57,712 bases of DNA from Candidatus Methanogaster sp. (GCA_003194445.1 PQXF01000017.1:1-57712); one strand, 5' to 3'; positions 44,118 to 53,236 are shown, counted from the first letter of the stretch. Notes: generated from the letters alone by a model not told the origin. A program made the numbers and translations.

Positions 44118-46853
44118 TTATACCTCATCAAACAATTTCACTATGTCATCGAAGTCGATATTGCCGTTGCCATTGAAATCGAAGCAAGTAATTGGCTCAT
44201 TTGCCTCTATCCACTCCATGTGCGTGAAGTATTGAACAACGTCATCGAAGTCGATATTGCCGTTGCCATTCAGATCCTCGTAAACCCCATCGCTGTCAGG
44301 GTCTGTCGGTGGATTGCTCTGGCCCGGAAGTGGAATGACGCTCGTCACTTCGATCGTGCCCGATACCGTGCTCGGATTGATTGAGTTACCCGGGTCATCA
44401 TCCATCTTTGTCACCGTCACCACAATATCACACGTTCCACCGGCGTCGCCCCGGATCGTAAGTGTGCCAAGTTGGATATTCGTATCACCGCTTTTCACAG
44501 CATCCTGCAGATCAGCAGCCTTCATCCAGACCGAATCCGCAGGAAGTGCGGAATTGCTGTGCACAGTAGCCCATGTTGGGAAACTTACTGAGAGGATCTC
44601 TGCTATGCTCGGATCTGATAACGAGACTGTCAGGTTGCACCCTGATAGACCCGCTGGTGCGCTGTCGAGTGTTAGATTTACAGTGGTGGTTGAACCTATG
44701 GATGTTGTGGATTTCAATGGATCGAAAGAGACTGTTGTCGTCCCTCCCTGTGTCACATCCCATACCCATGTCTGCATAGCGGTTCCATCTGCATTGCTTG
44801 CCACAGCAGAGACATTCCACACGCCCACTTTTGCATTCGTGTTCGTATAGCTTGCTTCAGTCACGTCTGTGTCGGTCTGAACATGTGTACCGTTGATGTA
44901 CCAGTTCACGTCCACAGCCTGATTCACCACGATGCCAAACGTCCTTGAACTGCCCGCATTATCATAGACTGGTGAGGGTGGTGTAAATGAGATAATGTTT
45001 GGAGGATCGCTGCCGCAATCGAGTGCATTGAATGCAGCAAGTGCATCAGCCATCCCATAACCATAAACAGTGTCGTATCCTGCACTACCCCGGTCAATTG
45101 CCGTGTCGTATAACGCGTCGCGGATTTCATCACCGGTTTTGGAGGGACATGCGCCCCACATCTGGGCGGCTATCGCAGCAATATGCGGTGCTGCAGCACT
45201 GGTTCCAAAGAAGGGAGTTGGAAAACCGCCAGCACCGGTTACTGCCACGCCATCGACTCCACAGAGGTCAGGTTTGGATCGGCTTACCGGCGAAGGATAT
45301 GTGATCGTCACGGGTCCCTGTGATGAGAATGGCTCGATATCGTCGTTGCCCGGATCGCTGGCGTCAATCGCTCCTGCAGCAATGACGTCGGGCACAGCGG
45401 CATGACCGAAGATCGAATCGACAGGATCGATGTTGTTGGCGTAAATGCTACACCCAGTGCCCCGATAAATGAAAACTTCAAGCGTTTTTTCAACACCACT
45501 GTATTTATCTACCACGATAGCATAATTGGCTGTGGGAGTTCCGCCCGGTACGGTATAACCAAAAAATTCCAAAGGGTTATCATCGCCGTCTTGCGTAGCC
45601 GTGCTCGATGCCACAATAGTACTCGTGTCCACGTTGTACAAATAAAGCTCATAGTCATTCCCGGAAGATCCAAATTGATCGTTCCATTGAAGAACGGTGC
45701 TTACACTGCCGCCCGCCTGCATCTGTAAGTATAGATAATATCCTGTTGTCCCACCACGACTAAAATCGTGTTGAGTGGACGAAGGTAGGGGGTAATAATC
45801 GCCCTGGTAATGTTTATTGCCAGCATTGCCGGCGGAAGAAACATAGACTATATCGTTGCTGGCAAGCACCGAGGTCAGGTGTGAAGCGATTATACCGTCT
45901 TCAAAAAAGGGTTCGCAACCCCAGCCAATATCATCGCAGACGACATCACATCCCGCATTCACAAGCACATCAATAGCATCGTTGAAGGCGACCACATTGG
46001 CTCCGCAGTCATGGAAATAGAGGCCTGCGTCCGGCACCATGTCGTGGACGATCTCGAGCATGGCAGTCCCCTCATCGCCGCCTTGTGTGTTGCTCAGTAC
46101 GGTCACGCCGGCAGGCAGGTCACCAGAGCTCTGTGCATCCGTCAAATGGTCTACACCATCCGAGATGATTCCGACCTTAACACCTGAACCGCTCTCGGAG
46201 TGTGTTGTGCGCACGTCATACGTGCGATGAATCGCATCTCCTTCCGTGGTAACCGAGCCTATCTCACAGATCGGCGGCATAACCGTCCGTATGGTTCGCA
46301 CCTCTTCCTGAGAAGCCAGAGTTTCCAGATCTTTCACTTCCACCCACGCAACAGCAAGGTGATTCTCCTCATCCCTATTGGTGACTTCCCACACATAAGG
46401 CTCAATGGTTCGTGTTTCTGCAGGCGGCACGAGGTAGACATAGACATAAACCATGTCACCTGCCACACTGCCGTCATGTGTTGAAGAAACAGAACTTGCC
46501 TGGCGAAACTGCTGTAACTGCGTCATCTGCATCACAAGAGTTCCCCTGTCCTGCCCCTGTAGGAGATAGCTACTGTCGAGTAGCTGAAGAAGATTGGTGC
46601 TGAGCTTTTTTTGTGCACCTGTGAGGTCTGATTTAACATCCCTGATTTGCAGGATGCTTTTTGCTTTGTAAGCAGATGATATCTCAGTATCATCCTTGTT
46701 GTTCGAAGACATCATGTAGGTACTCTCGTAGCTGTTCTCATCGTCTTCGTCTTCCGATGGTGATGCTGATGCTGCGCTCATAAATACAGCCAGAACAATT
46801 GCTACAACTCCGAAAACCATACATAATTTCCGAATACTCGATTTGTTTCCCAT
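44118..46853 (-). CDS. Secreted subtilase-like protein with cohesin and EF-hand/dockerin-like tail; catalytic His replaced
   Basis: The protein has 911 residues. The signal peptide (MGNKSSIRKLCMVFGVVAIV...SASAS) is nearly the same as that of the protease at 47383-50832. A propeptide-like region (~45-210) precedes an S8-type domain (~215-620) with Asp232 (GIISDGVDH) and Ser552 (FGTSAAAPHIA). At the usual His position the sequence is DEGTAM, with Glu261 in place of His. This variant recalls a subtilase subgroup, so activity may be altered or absent. A P-domain-like insert lies at ~375-475. Then come an Ig/PKD-like domain (~625-705), a cohesin-like domain (~710-835) and two EF-hand-like repeats (DLNGNGNIDFDDVVQYF, DFNGNGNIDFDDIVKLF) resembling an unusual dockerin. 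It probably acts as a scaffold or processing factor in the cohesin-dockerin complex. It heads a two-gene operon. Confidence 0.82.
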   Translation of the reverse strand: MGNKSSIRKLCMVFGVVAIVLAVFMSAASASPSEDEDDENSYESTYMMSSNNKDDTEISSAYKAKSILQIRDVKSDLTGAQKKLSTNLLQLLDSSYLLQGQDRGTLVMQMTQLQQFRQASSVSSTHDGSVAGDMVYVYVYLVPPAETRTIEPYVWEVTNRDEENHLAVAWVEVKDLETLASQEEVRTIRTVMPPICEIGSVTTEGDAIHRTYDVRTTHSESGSGVKVGIISDGVDHLTDAQSSGDLPAGVTVLSNTQGGDEGTAMLEIVHDMVPDAGLYFHDCGANVVAFNDAIDVLVNAGCDVVCDDIGWGCEPFFEDGIIASHLTSVLASNDIVYVSSAGNAGNKHYQGDYYPLPSSTQHDFSRGGTTGYYLYLQMQAGGSVSTVLQWNDQFGSSGNDYELYLYNVDTSTIVASSTATQDGDDNPLEFFGYTVPGGTPTANYAIVVDKYSGVEKTLEVFIYRGTGCSIYANNIDPVDSIFGHAAVPDVIAAGAIDASDPGNDDIEPFSSQGPVTITYPSPVSRSKPDLCGVDGVAVTGAGGFPTPFFGTSAAAPHIAAIAAQMWGACPSKTGDEIRDALYDTAIDRGSAGYDTVYGYGMADALAAFNALDCGSDPPNIISFTPPSPVYDNAGSSRTFGIVVNQAVDVNWYINGTHVQTDTDVTEASYTNTNAKVGVWNVSAVASNADGTAMQTWVWDVTQGGTTTVSFDPLKSTTSIGSTTTVNLTLDSAPAGLSGCNLTVSLSDPSIAEILSVSFPTWATVHSNSALPADSVWMKAADLQDAVKSGDTNIQLGTLTIRGDAGGTCDIVVTVTKMDDDPGNSINPSTVSGTIEVTSVIPLPGQSNPPTDPDSDGVYEDLNGNGNIDFDDVVQYFTHMEWIEANEPITCFDFNGNGNIDFDDIVKLFDEV

Positions 46854-47340
46854 TGTTTTTACTTCCTTGTCGTTAAGCCGCTAAACCCTGTACGTACTTA
46901 CGTATAAAACAACATCTTTTCACACACAATTCTATGCCATGGTATATATACAACTTTCTATTCAAGACCCACCGAACCAAGCAACATATTGGTGTCAAGT
47001 GTAGGATCTTTGCATCATTCTGCCATATGTGTGTGTTGTTGTACGGGTATCGCGCGCAATTATCTCTTAGCTCCTCGTTTATAAAGCTTGTGGACTAGTT
47101 TGATGAATGTTTTATAAATATATAGATATAATTTATATTCTCATATTTTGAGGATTTAAGAATCTATCCAGACCCATCAGAATGCTTATTTCACGATTTA
47201 ATAACTTTTTACGAAAAATACTGCAGATAAAACACGAATTGTACGACTATTATTTGATACTGTGAATGTGTTTACGGAGGTTCGACCTGACTATGTTATT
47301 TTGTGACGGCCTCATATCCAAACACGTATAGAGATCATAC
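46854..47340 (-). promoter_or_regulatory. Long conserved leader/promoter region of the cohesin-bearing subtilase gene
   Basis: No gene is seen here. About 290 bases directly upstream of the start (46854-47145) align with the region upstream of the other subtilase (50833-51107). The shared blocks are gtcgttaagccgctaa near the start codon, and tttagctcc, gtttataaagcttgtg and ttttataaatatat farther out. The outer blocks contain TATA-like elements for minus-strand transcription, implying a leader of roughly 200 bases. Bases 47150-47340 are AT-rich with no further recognizable content. Confidence 0.5.
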
Positions 47341-47341
47341 T

Positions 47342-47373
47342 AAAAAAGAAGAAGTGCCCGGGGTTCGGGCACT
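47342..47373 (-). terminator. Hairpin plus T-tract terminator of the dockerin protease gene
   Basis: On the minus strand a perfect 8-bp stem (AGTGCCCG/CGGGCACT, 5-base loop, plus coordinates 47353-47373) is followed by TCTTCTTTTTTA. It lies just past the stop of the protease gene. It shares stem sequence and flanks with the terminator at 43111-43150. Confidence 0.72.
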
Positions 47374-47382
47374 GTTGTTCGA

Positions 47383-50300
47383 TTATAGCGTAACCGCCCC
47401 AGCAGCCACCTGTAATATCATTAGAGCGTCGAGTGACGTGACCTTACAGTCACGGTTCACATCGGCATCGGCATCGTACTCACCCTGGACAGCCAGCTCA
47501 AGCACGATCACGGCATCTGCTGACGTAACCACACCGTCGTGGTTCACATCGCCGCGGAGGGTTGGTGTTGTTATCTCTAATGTGTAAGTTTCCTGAGCGG
47601 TTTCGAGTGTCCATGCGTTTATTGCAACTGTCCAGTTCCCAGCTTCCGGACTGTTTATGTGGATTAATTCAGGCATCTCCAGCGTAGCTGACACTTCAAT
47701 AAGATCTCCGCTTGAATTGAATAACCACAAATCCAGGTCATTGTTTGCATCAGTCCAACTTAGACTGATATTCAGGTCAGTTGTGTGAGGAACATCGAGA
47801 GTGTAGTAAACCCAGTCGCCACGGGGGAAATAGCCCACGCTGTCCTCATCAACAATTCCTGTTATTGGTCCGGTTTTGGTATCATCCCATATTACATTTG
47901 CAGAAACCGGAATTATTATCTCCTCTGTTCCGTCATTTACTCTGATGCTGCCTTTGTACGCCCCTATCGCGTCACCAGGCACATTCATCATCGCATCAAA
48001 GTTTGCAGCCCCTCCTGCAGGAACCATTACAGATGTGGGCAGCGTTATCCAATCACCAGCATCACCTGTCGACCCGGCTATGCTCACGGTTTTTCCACTA
48101 ACACCGTTATTCTCCACTGTAAATGTCTTTGTGTAACTTCCTGATCGTACCAGCCCAACAAACCACTGAGGGTCAACCATGATGCCGTTCGTTAGCGCAG
48201 CATAAGAATCGTTTACATCTAACCTTCCGGCACCCTGCTCCCAGACGTCATACCCACATCCGGTGTCGCATGTATCGTTATATGCTATCAGACTGTAGGA
48301 TATGCGCGCTATACTATCTAATATGGGACTGCCTTCGCGCTTAACATAAGACCAGTTACAGATGTCAACCGCATCCGATAAAATCCTGACCGCGTCTGCA
48401 TCTCCCGAATCATCAACGCGGTTGGTTGGGGTGAAGTTTATAGTGGCCGGTAGAACGTTCGGTGTGGTCGCGATAGGATGTTGAGGGTTGCTTATCGTCA
48501 GGTTGCCAACATCGCTGTATACCCAATCATTTGTCGCATGGAGCACCTCTTCACGAAGTTCGCGATCTATAGCCTGGCTTCCGTATCTGTCGATCCAGTA
48601 CGCAATAGATCCACTCTCGAGCAGCAGATGTCCGCCGTCAGTTACATAATCAACGAGCATCCTCTTATATTCCGGGTCGTATATGGGAGTCTTGTCATCT
48701 CCACAACTCCAGACAACAATATCATAATTGCCCCATGTTGAATACGAAGTCTCATCTGATTCTTCAACCGTCACAGTGTATCCGATATTCTCAAACACCG
48801 ACTGGAACTTATCGACACTTTGGTCGTCATCAGAACCAAGATAATTCTCATCATCGATCACCAGTACGGATCCGGGTGGCATTCCCGCTACGAGCCAATT
48901 CTCTGAGTTCTCTATCAATTCCTGCTGTGTGTCATTGCTGTCGATGTCGTCTACATCAAAGGCATAGTATACTACCCGACTCTGGTCAGCTTGATCCACA
49001 TCGATCACATCTGCGCCGTTTTTCAATGCGCTCTCCAATTCTTCCGGTGTCAAATCCGGATTTGCTTGCAACAGCAGTGCTGCCGCTCCTGCTACGTGCG
49101 GACATGACATTGATGTTCCACTTTTCAGGACATAATCCACATTGCTCTCCCAGAAAGCATTTGGTGCAATTATCTTGTATCCGGGTGCCGCAACATCGAT
49201 CCCAACCCTTCCATCACCGGTGGGACCCCTTGAACTGAAGTCGACTATTGCATCGTTGCTATCCGACGCCGCAGCTACTATCGCGTCATAAGCAACGGCT
49301 GGGATTCCGATAGTGCTTTCGCCAGGTCCTTCGTTTCCAGCAGCAATAACCACGACACATCCTGCGTTCACCGCATTGGTTACTGCCATTGATTCAAGAT
49401 CTCCGCCGGTTCCAGCTCCCTGCCATCCCCCAAGGCTCATGCTCATTATATCCGCATTGTGGTCCCTCGACATCTGAATCCCACCTAAAATCCATGACGT
49501 GTTTCCGTAACCTGTTTCGTTCAACACTTTCGCATTTATCAGCGTTGCTCCGGGCGCAACCCCGGTTACGCCTGTTGGGGTATTGTACTTTCCAGCAGCG
49601 ATCCCTGCACAATGCGTTCCATGCCCGTGCAAGTCATCTGTAGTGCCATCGCCTGTGAAATCTTCTTCTGCAACGACTTTCCCGATCAGATCAGGGTGCG
49701 TGTCATCGATGCCAGTGTCAAGTATCGAGATATTCACATTAGTCCCATCATACCCACGAGCCCACATCTGGGGCGCGTTTATGATGTCATCGCCATAGTC
49801 TGCTATATCGATGGATGGCATGGTGATGCGAGAATAAGCCCCGGTGCCAAAGAGTACCGCTCCAGTACCGCCAGAAATCTTCGTGACTTTGAGTATCACC
49901 TCGTCTCCATCGGAGGTGGTTGGATCCATGCCGGTTATTTCTTCTGAAAACAGTAGATAATATGGATCGTGGGGGACGGTCAAGGGTGAGAACGTTGCAA
50001 CAGTGATTCCATCGACGATAATCTCTAATTTAAACGTTGTGGATGACCCACTTGCAAAATATATCTCGTAACTATATAATGTCCCATTGATATCTTCTTT
50101 CAAGGTGTAGTTACCCCATGTCAGATAGTCGCCATCATCAGAGATCTGCCTTGTTGCATACTCGCCCGAAGTCTCGGGATCTTCACTCACATAATCCTCA
50201 TAAGGCGGCCCGGTGAGGTCAGGTCTGAGATATAACATGGTGGTAGTATATCCGGATGCATCAACCTCGTCCACCGGAGATGCCGGTGTGTAGTTTATTA

Positions 50301-50832
50301 CTCTATCCGAAGAATATCCGGAATCATCTGATAGCAGATTTGCCACCATATTACCATCTTGCTCCTGTCCTGATATGGCACCTGTCGTCTCAATACGTTT
50401 GATCTGTTCATCCAGCCAGACCTTTTTTACATCCGGGCGTGCGGCGATCTCATCTATATCGTGTACAGAGACCGTTGCAGATACTGCATTGACGATCCAG
50501 TATGCTCGTATGTCCTCTGCCTGTATGCTCTCCAATGATGCGGTCAATGACTTTTGAGAGCTGATTGTCAATGATTTTGCTTCCCGGACGTTAAACGGTG
50601 CCTTCTGCTGCTCTTTCATCTCTATTATAACGGGTAGTTCACCGCCCGGTCTTTCTTCCATCTTCTGCACTAACAAGGAATCGATCTTTGTGTGTGAACC
50701 TTCCGATCGACTCCATGATATTGCACTTTTTTGATCATCGGATGCTGATGCTGTGCTCATAAATCCAGCCAGAACGATTGCTACAACTCCGAAAACCATG
50801 CACAATTCCCAAATACTCGATTTGTTTCCCAT
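47383..50832 (-). CDS. Secreted subtilisin-family serine protease with C-terminal dockerin
   Basis: The start is the ATG at 50832 (MGNKSSIWELC), with GGAGG eight bases upstream; an in-frame ATG at 50847 lies before that site. The ~1149-residue protein has a signal peptide (1-32) and an inhibitor_I9-like propeptide (~60-140, LPVIIEMKEQQKAPF, RPDVKKVWLDEQI). A ~190-residue insert precedes the S8 domain (~365-615), which has a complete triad: Asp372 (ILDTGIDDTHPD), His404 (GHGTHCAGIAAG) and Ser574 (SGTSMSCPHVAGAAALL). A DUF4350-like/GATase-like region (~655-775), a beta domain (~870-965), a prepeptidase C-terminal (PPC) domain (~975-1080) and a dockerin (~1085-1148, DVNHDGVVTSADAVIVL, DVNRDCKVTSLDALMIL) follow. 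It should be an active, calcium-stabilized extracellular protease docked to a cohesin. It may mature or recycle the surface proteins encoded nearby (inference). Confidence 0.9.
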   Translation of the reverse strand: MGNKSSIWELCMVFGVVAIVLAGFMSTASASDDQKSAISWSRSEGSHTKIDSLLVQKMEERPGGELPVIIEMKEQQKAPFNVREAKSLTISSQKSLTASLESIQAEDIRAYWIVNAVSATVSVHDIDEIAARPDVKKVWLDEQIKRIETTGAISGQEQDGNMVANLLSDDSGYSSDRVINYTPASPVDEVDASGYTTTMLYLRPDLTGPPYEDYVSEDPETSGEYATRQISDDGDYLTWGNYTLKEDINGTLYSYEIYFASGSSTTFKLEIIVDGITVATFSPLTVPHDPYYLLFSEEITGMDPTTSDGDEVILKVTKISGGTGAVLFGTGAYSRITMPSIDIADYGDDIINAPQMWARGYDGTNVNISILDTGIDDTHPDLIGKVVAEEDFTGDGTTDDLHGHGTHCAGIAAGKYNTPTGVTGVAPGATLINAKVLNETGYGNTSWILGGIQMSRDHNADIMSMSLGGWQGAGTGGDLESMAVTNAVNAGCVVVIAAGNEGPGESTIGIPAVAYDAIVAAASDSNDAIVDFSSRGPTGDGRVGIDVAAPGYKIIAPNAFWESNVDYVLKSGTSMSCPHVAGAAALLLQANPDLTPEELESALKNGADVIDVDQADQSRVVYYAFDVDDIDSNDTQQELIENSENWLVAGMPPGSVLVIDDENYLGSDDDQSVDKFQSVFENIGYTVTVEESDETSYSTWGNYDIVVWSCGDDKTPIYDPEYKRMLVDYVTDGGHLLLESGSIAYWIDRYGSQAIDRELREEVLHATNDWVYSDVGNLTISNPQHPIATTPNVLPATINFTPTNRVDDSGDADAVRILSDAVDICNWSYVKREGSPILDSIARISYSLIAYNDTCDTGCGYDVWEQGAGRLDVNDSYAALTNGIMVDPQWFVGLVRSGSYTKTFTVENNGVSGKTVSIAGSTGDAGDWITLPTSVMVPAGGAANFDAMMNVPGDAIGAYKGSIRVNDGTEEIIIPVSANVIWDDTKTGPITGIVDEDSVGYFPRGDWVYYTLDVPHTTDLNISLSWTDANNDLDLWLFNSSGDLIEVSATLEMPELIHINSPEAGNWTVAINAWTLETAQETYTLEITTPTLRGDVNHDGVVTSADAVIVLELAVQGEYDADADVNRDCKVTSLDALMILQVAAGAVTL

Positions 50833-51140
50833 TGGTCTTACCTCCATGTCGTTAAGCCGCTAACCTCATACGCATTATAGACAATATCGTTCCGCACCCA
50901 AATCCATGTCCCGATATATGTGAAACTTCCAGCCATATCTAACCGAGCCATGACAGTATATAGGCATCAAGCAGATGATCCCGGTACATACTATCATCTG
51001 TGAGCGATCTTGTCTATGTATCGCGTGGAATTGTTTTTTAGCTCCTTGTTTATAAAGCTTGTGAACCATTTTGATGGATATTTTATAAATATATGGATAT
51101 ATACAACATCTTCCGATCGTCAATACAGAAACATTTAAGT
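50833..51140 (-). promoter_or_regulatory. Conserved leader/promoter region of the dockerin protease gene
   Basis: This is the second copy of the leader described at 46854-47340, sharing gttaagccgctaa, ttttagctcc, tgtttataaagcttgtg and ttttataaatatatggata in the same order and spacing. The gene-proximal end carries the GGAGG used for the 50832 start. The conserved arrangement over ~270 non-coding bases suggests common regulation of the two protease genes. Confidence 0.5.
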
Positions 51141-51356
51141 TATGGCAAATAATATTGACACACTGAAGAGACATGTGTAAAATGACAACCGAACTCGAAA
51201 CCCGCTCTGACGCGGTAAGCGGAACTGTGCGACCCACATCCTATAGCGGAAGCGGATCACACCGGGGTTTCCAGCGTGGGGACACCCGAGTGAAACATGG
51301 CTTTGTGGTATATATGGGACAATTCCTCCTCGCGATATTGAGACATGTTTCACTCG
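51129..51356 (+). promoter_or_regulatory. Far-upstream region of cbiM with a 13-bp inverted repeat
   Basis: A TATA-like atttaagtt (~51131-51139) begins this region. CGAGTGAAACATG (51287-51299) and its exact reverse complement (51344-51356) are separated by 44 bases and could form a large hairpin in an RNA starting here, or be a dyad operator. I find no B12-box-like motif, so I do not call a cobalamin riboswitch. An open frame at 51173-51412 has no family features and is probably not a gene. Confidence 0.4.
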
Positions 51357-51382
51357 AGTTCTCTTCACACCCAAAAAACACA

Positions 51383-51393
51383 AAATATTTTTA
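51383..51393 (+). promoter_or_regulatory. Candidate cbiMNQO promoter (TATA-like)
   Basis: The AT-rich aaatattttta lies ~50-58 bases before the small leader ORF and ~105 bases before cbiM. It is the closest promoter-like element to the operon. Confidence 0.4.
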
Positions 51394-51440
51394 TGCTCAT
51401 CAGGATACATAGACCAGAACAGAATCAGGAGGCATATAAC

Positions 51441-51503
51441 ATGAACATAAGGAATCATAGGAACATCTGCATACCCTGTAGCGGAGGTCTCTCATGCACA
51501 TAA
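51441..51503 (+). CDS. Possible 20-residue leader peptide overlapping cbiM
   Basis: An ATG with AGGAGG eight bases upstream opens a 20-codon frame containing three Cys residues ([11 protein letters not shown] at its end) and stops at 51503. It overlaps the cbiM start by ten bases in another frame. The strong ribosome site and the overlap suggest translational coupling or a leader peptide. It could also be chance, since cbiM has its own GGAGGT. Confidence 0.35.
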   Translation: MNIRNHRNICIPCSGGLSCT

Positions 51504-52189
51504 TGGAAGGTTTCCTGCCAGGTCCGTGGTGGCAGATATGGTTTGCATTATCGATACCGGTAATAGTGTACGGCATATACAAGTTAAACAGACTTGTGAA
51601 AGAGAATCGGGAGATACTGCCCCTACTCGCAGTAGCCGGAGCGTTCATCTTTGTCCTATCCGCGCTAAAGCTGCCGTCGGTCACAGGAAGCTGCTCCCAC
51701 CCGACAGGCACAGGGCTTGCCGCAATCCTCTTCGGACCTGCGATAACAGCAGTTCTCGGAACGATCGTCCTTCTATACCAGGCGCTCTTTCTCGCGCACG
51801 GCGGTCTGACAACACTTGGCGCGAACGTCTTTTCCATGGGAATCGTAGGACCGGTAGTCGCATACACCATCTATAAGGTCGGTATGAAGATGAACCTCAA
51901 CTTCTATCTCGTCGTCTTCCTGGCAGCAACGCTTGGCGACTGGGCGACTTACGTGGTAACATCACTTGAACTTGCGCTTGCATTCCCGGCAGATCCGGGG
52001 GGCGTTATGGGGTCGTTTAAGGCGTTTGCAACGATCTTTGCAGTTACCCAGGTCCCTCTCGCAATAATCGAAGGAGCCATCACCGCGCTCATCTTCAAGT
52101 ACATAATACAGGTCAGGAGCGATATGCTTACAAGACTTAACGTGTTGAGTGATGCAGCCATCAGCAAGATTAAGGGGGCAATATCATGA
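51494..52189 (+). CDS. cbiM: CbiM, membrane substrate-binding component of cobalt ECF transporter
   Basis: The 231-residue protein starts [10 protein letters not shown], the conserved N-terminus of CbiM/NikM whose His2 takes part in Co2+/Ni2+ coordination after Met removal. About six or seven membrane helices follow, with family motifs [20 protein letters not shown] (~58-77), [19 protein letters not shown] (~97-115) and the helix ending near residue 205. GGAGGT lies six bases before the ATG. CbiM and CbiN capture the metal, while CbiQ and CbiO energize transport with ATP. Cobalt rather than nickel is favoured by the neighbouring cbiN and the CobN context. The 3' end overlaps cbiN by four bases (ATGA). 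Confidence 0.96.
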   Translation: MHIMEGFLPGPWWQIWFALSIPVIVYGIYKLNRLVKENREILPLLAVAGAFIFVLSALKLPSVTGSCSHPTGTGLAAILFGPAITAVLGTIVLLYQALFLAHGGLTTLGANVFSMGIVGPVVAYTIYKVGMKMNLNFYLVVFLAATLGDWATYVVTSLELALAFPADPGGVMGSFKAFATIFAVTQVPLAIIEGAITALIFKYIIQVRSDMLTRLNVLSDAAISKIKGAIS

Positions 52190-52467
52190 GATTGGAGATC
52201 ATAGTAGTTGCAATCATCCTGATATTCGCAGGACTGTTCCTCTACGTCTCCGGAAACACCGACGCGGAATTCGGTGGAGCCGATGGCGAGGCAGAGGGCG
52301 TGATCGAGGAACTGACCGGCGGCACCTATGAGCCGATTGCAGACCCGCTGTGGGAGCCGCCAAGTGGAGAGATCGAGAGCCTCCTCTTCGGGCTTCAGAT
52401 AGCGCTTGGAGCGATCATAATCGGTTACTTCTTCGGATACTACATGGGCAGGAACCAGTCCGGCTGA
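52186..52467 (+). CDS. cbiN: CbiN, small cobalt-transport subunit
   Basis: This 93-residue protein has two membrane helices (residues ~4-22 and ~64-84). The extracytoplasmic loop between them contains [16 protein letters not shown], typical of CbiN. CbiN is thought to insert a segment into CbiM to open the metal-binding site. Start and stop overlap neighbouring reading frames as expected for an operon; cbiQ starts 13 bases downstream. Confidence 0.93.
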   Translation: MRLEIIVVAIILIFAGLFLYVSGNTDAEFGGADGEAEGVIEELTGGTYEPIADPLWEPPSGEIESLLFGLQIALGAIIIGYFFGYYMGRNQSG

Positions 52468-52480
52468 ACGTGGTATCGGT

Positions 52481-53236
52481 ATGCGAAACTTGCTGGACGA
52501 CTATGCGCTGGTAAGCCGTATTAGATACCGGAATGTCTGGCTCAAACTAACCATCGCGGCGTTTGGGCTGCTTGTCGGGGTGTCATCCACATCCCCGGCA
52601 ACGCCTTTATTTATAGCACTCTCTATGGGTTTTGCAACGTTATTTTTTGGCAAAACCCCACTTAAGTTCTATTTAACGGTATTGCTCATACCTATGGGTT
52701 TCGCCATCGTGGGGTCACTCGTCATACTCTTTTTCTTCGGATCAGGTAGCGAGGTCTTCTATTTTGAGGTCTTCGGATACCGCCTGACCGCTAATGCGGG
52801 AGGACTCGAGATGGCGATCCTTGTGATATCTCGGACCCTGAGCGGCATGAGCTGCATGTTCTTCCTTGCACTCTCAACCCCTGTGATCGAACTCTTCGCG
52901 GTCCTCAAGAGATCCGGAATTCCCGATTCTGTGATCGAACTGTCCATGCTGATGTACCGCTACATCTTCGTCTTTTTAGAGGTTTCAATGTCCATAAAAC
53001 ACGCGCAGACCGTCCGGCTTGGATACACGAACCTCATAAGATCGATCTATTCCGTAGCCATGCTCGCAAGCACGCTATTCATAAGATCTTATGAACAAGG
53101 AGAGAAACTTTATCTTGCCATGAATTCGAGATGCTACGATGGAAAGCTGACCCTCTTTGAGACAAAGAGACCGATCAGGGCGACCGAAGCAGTTCTTGCG
53201 TCCATATACGCAGTCGCTGCCTTATCACTTATGTAA
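52481..53236 (+). CDS. cbiQ: CbiQ, transmembrane coupling (T) component of ECF transporter
   Basis: This 251-residue membrane protein has hydrophobic segments at ~25-60, ~66-90, ~105-130 and ~230-250. The long cytosolic helical region (~130-220) holds the coupling helices that contact the ATPase, with ECF T-component motifs such as ALSTPVIELFAVLKRSGIPD and MYRYIFVFLE, and SMSIKHAQTVRLGY before AMNSRCYDG. It transmits ATP-driven movement from CbiO to CbiM. The 225-base gap to cbiO contains a repeat element, so cbiO may be read through or have its own start signal. Confidence 0.95.
   Translation: MRNLLDDYALVSRIRYRNVWLKLTIAAFGLLVGVSSTSPATPLFIALSMGFATLFFGKTPLKFYLTVLLIPMGFAIVGSLVILFFFGSGSEVFYFEVFGYRLTANAGGLEMAILVISRTLSGMSCMFFLALSTPVIELFAVLKRSGIPDSVIELSMLMYRYIFVFLEVSMSIKHAQTVRLGYTNLIRSIYSVAMLASTLFIRSYEQGEKLYLAMNSRCYDGKLTLFETKRPIRATEAVLASIYAVAALSLM

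Noticed and set aside
47785-50557. Several 60-170 codon plus-strand frames opposite the dockerin protease
   Set aside because: They are antisense shadows of a clear protease gene with a complete catalytic triad.
51220-51320. Possible cobalamin or NiCo riboswitch before cbiM
   Set aside because: No B12-box-like motif or recognizable riboswitch core was found; only a dyad is visible.
51173-51412. 79-codon open frame upstream of cbiM
   Set aside because: No family features or clear ribosome site, and it overlaps the inverted repeat; more likely leader sequence.
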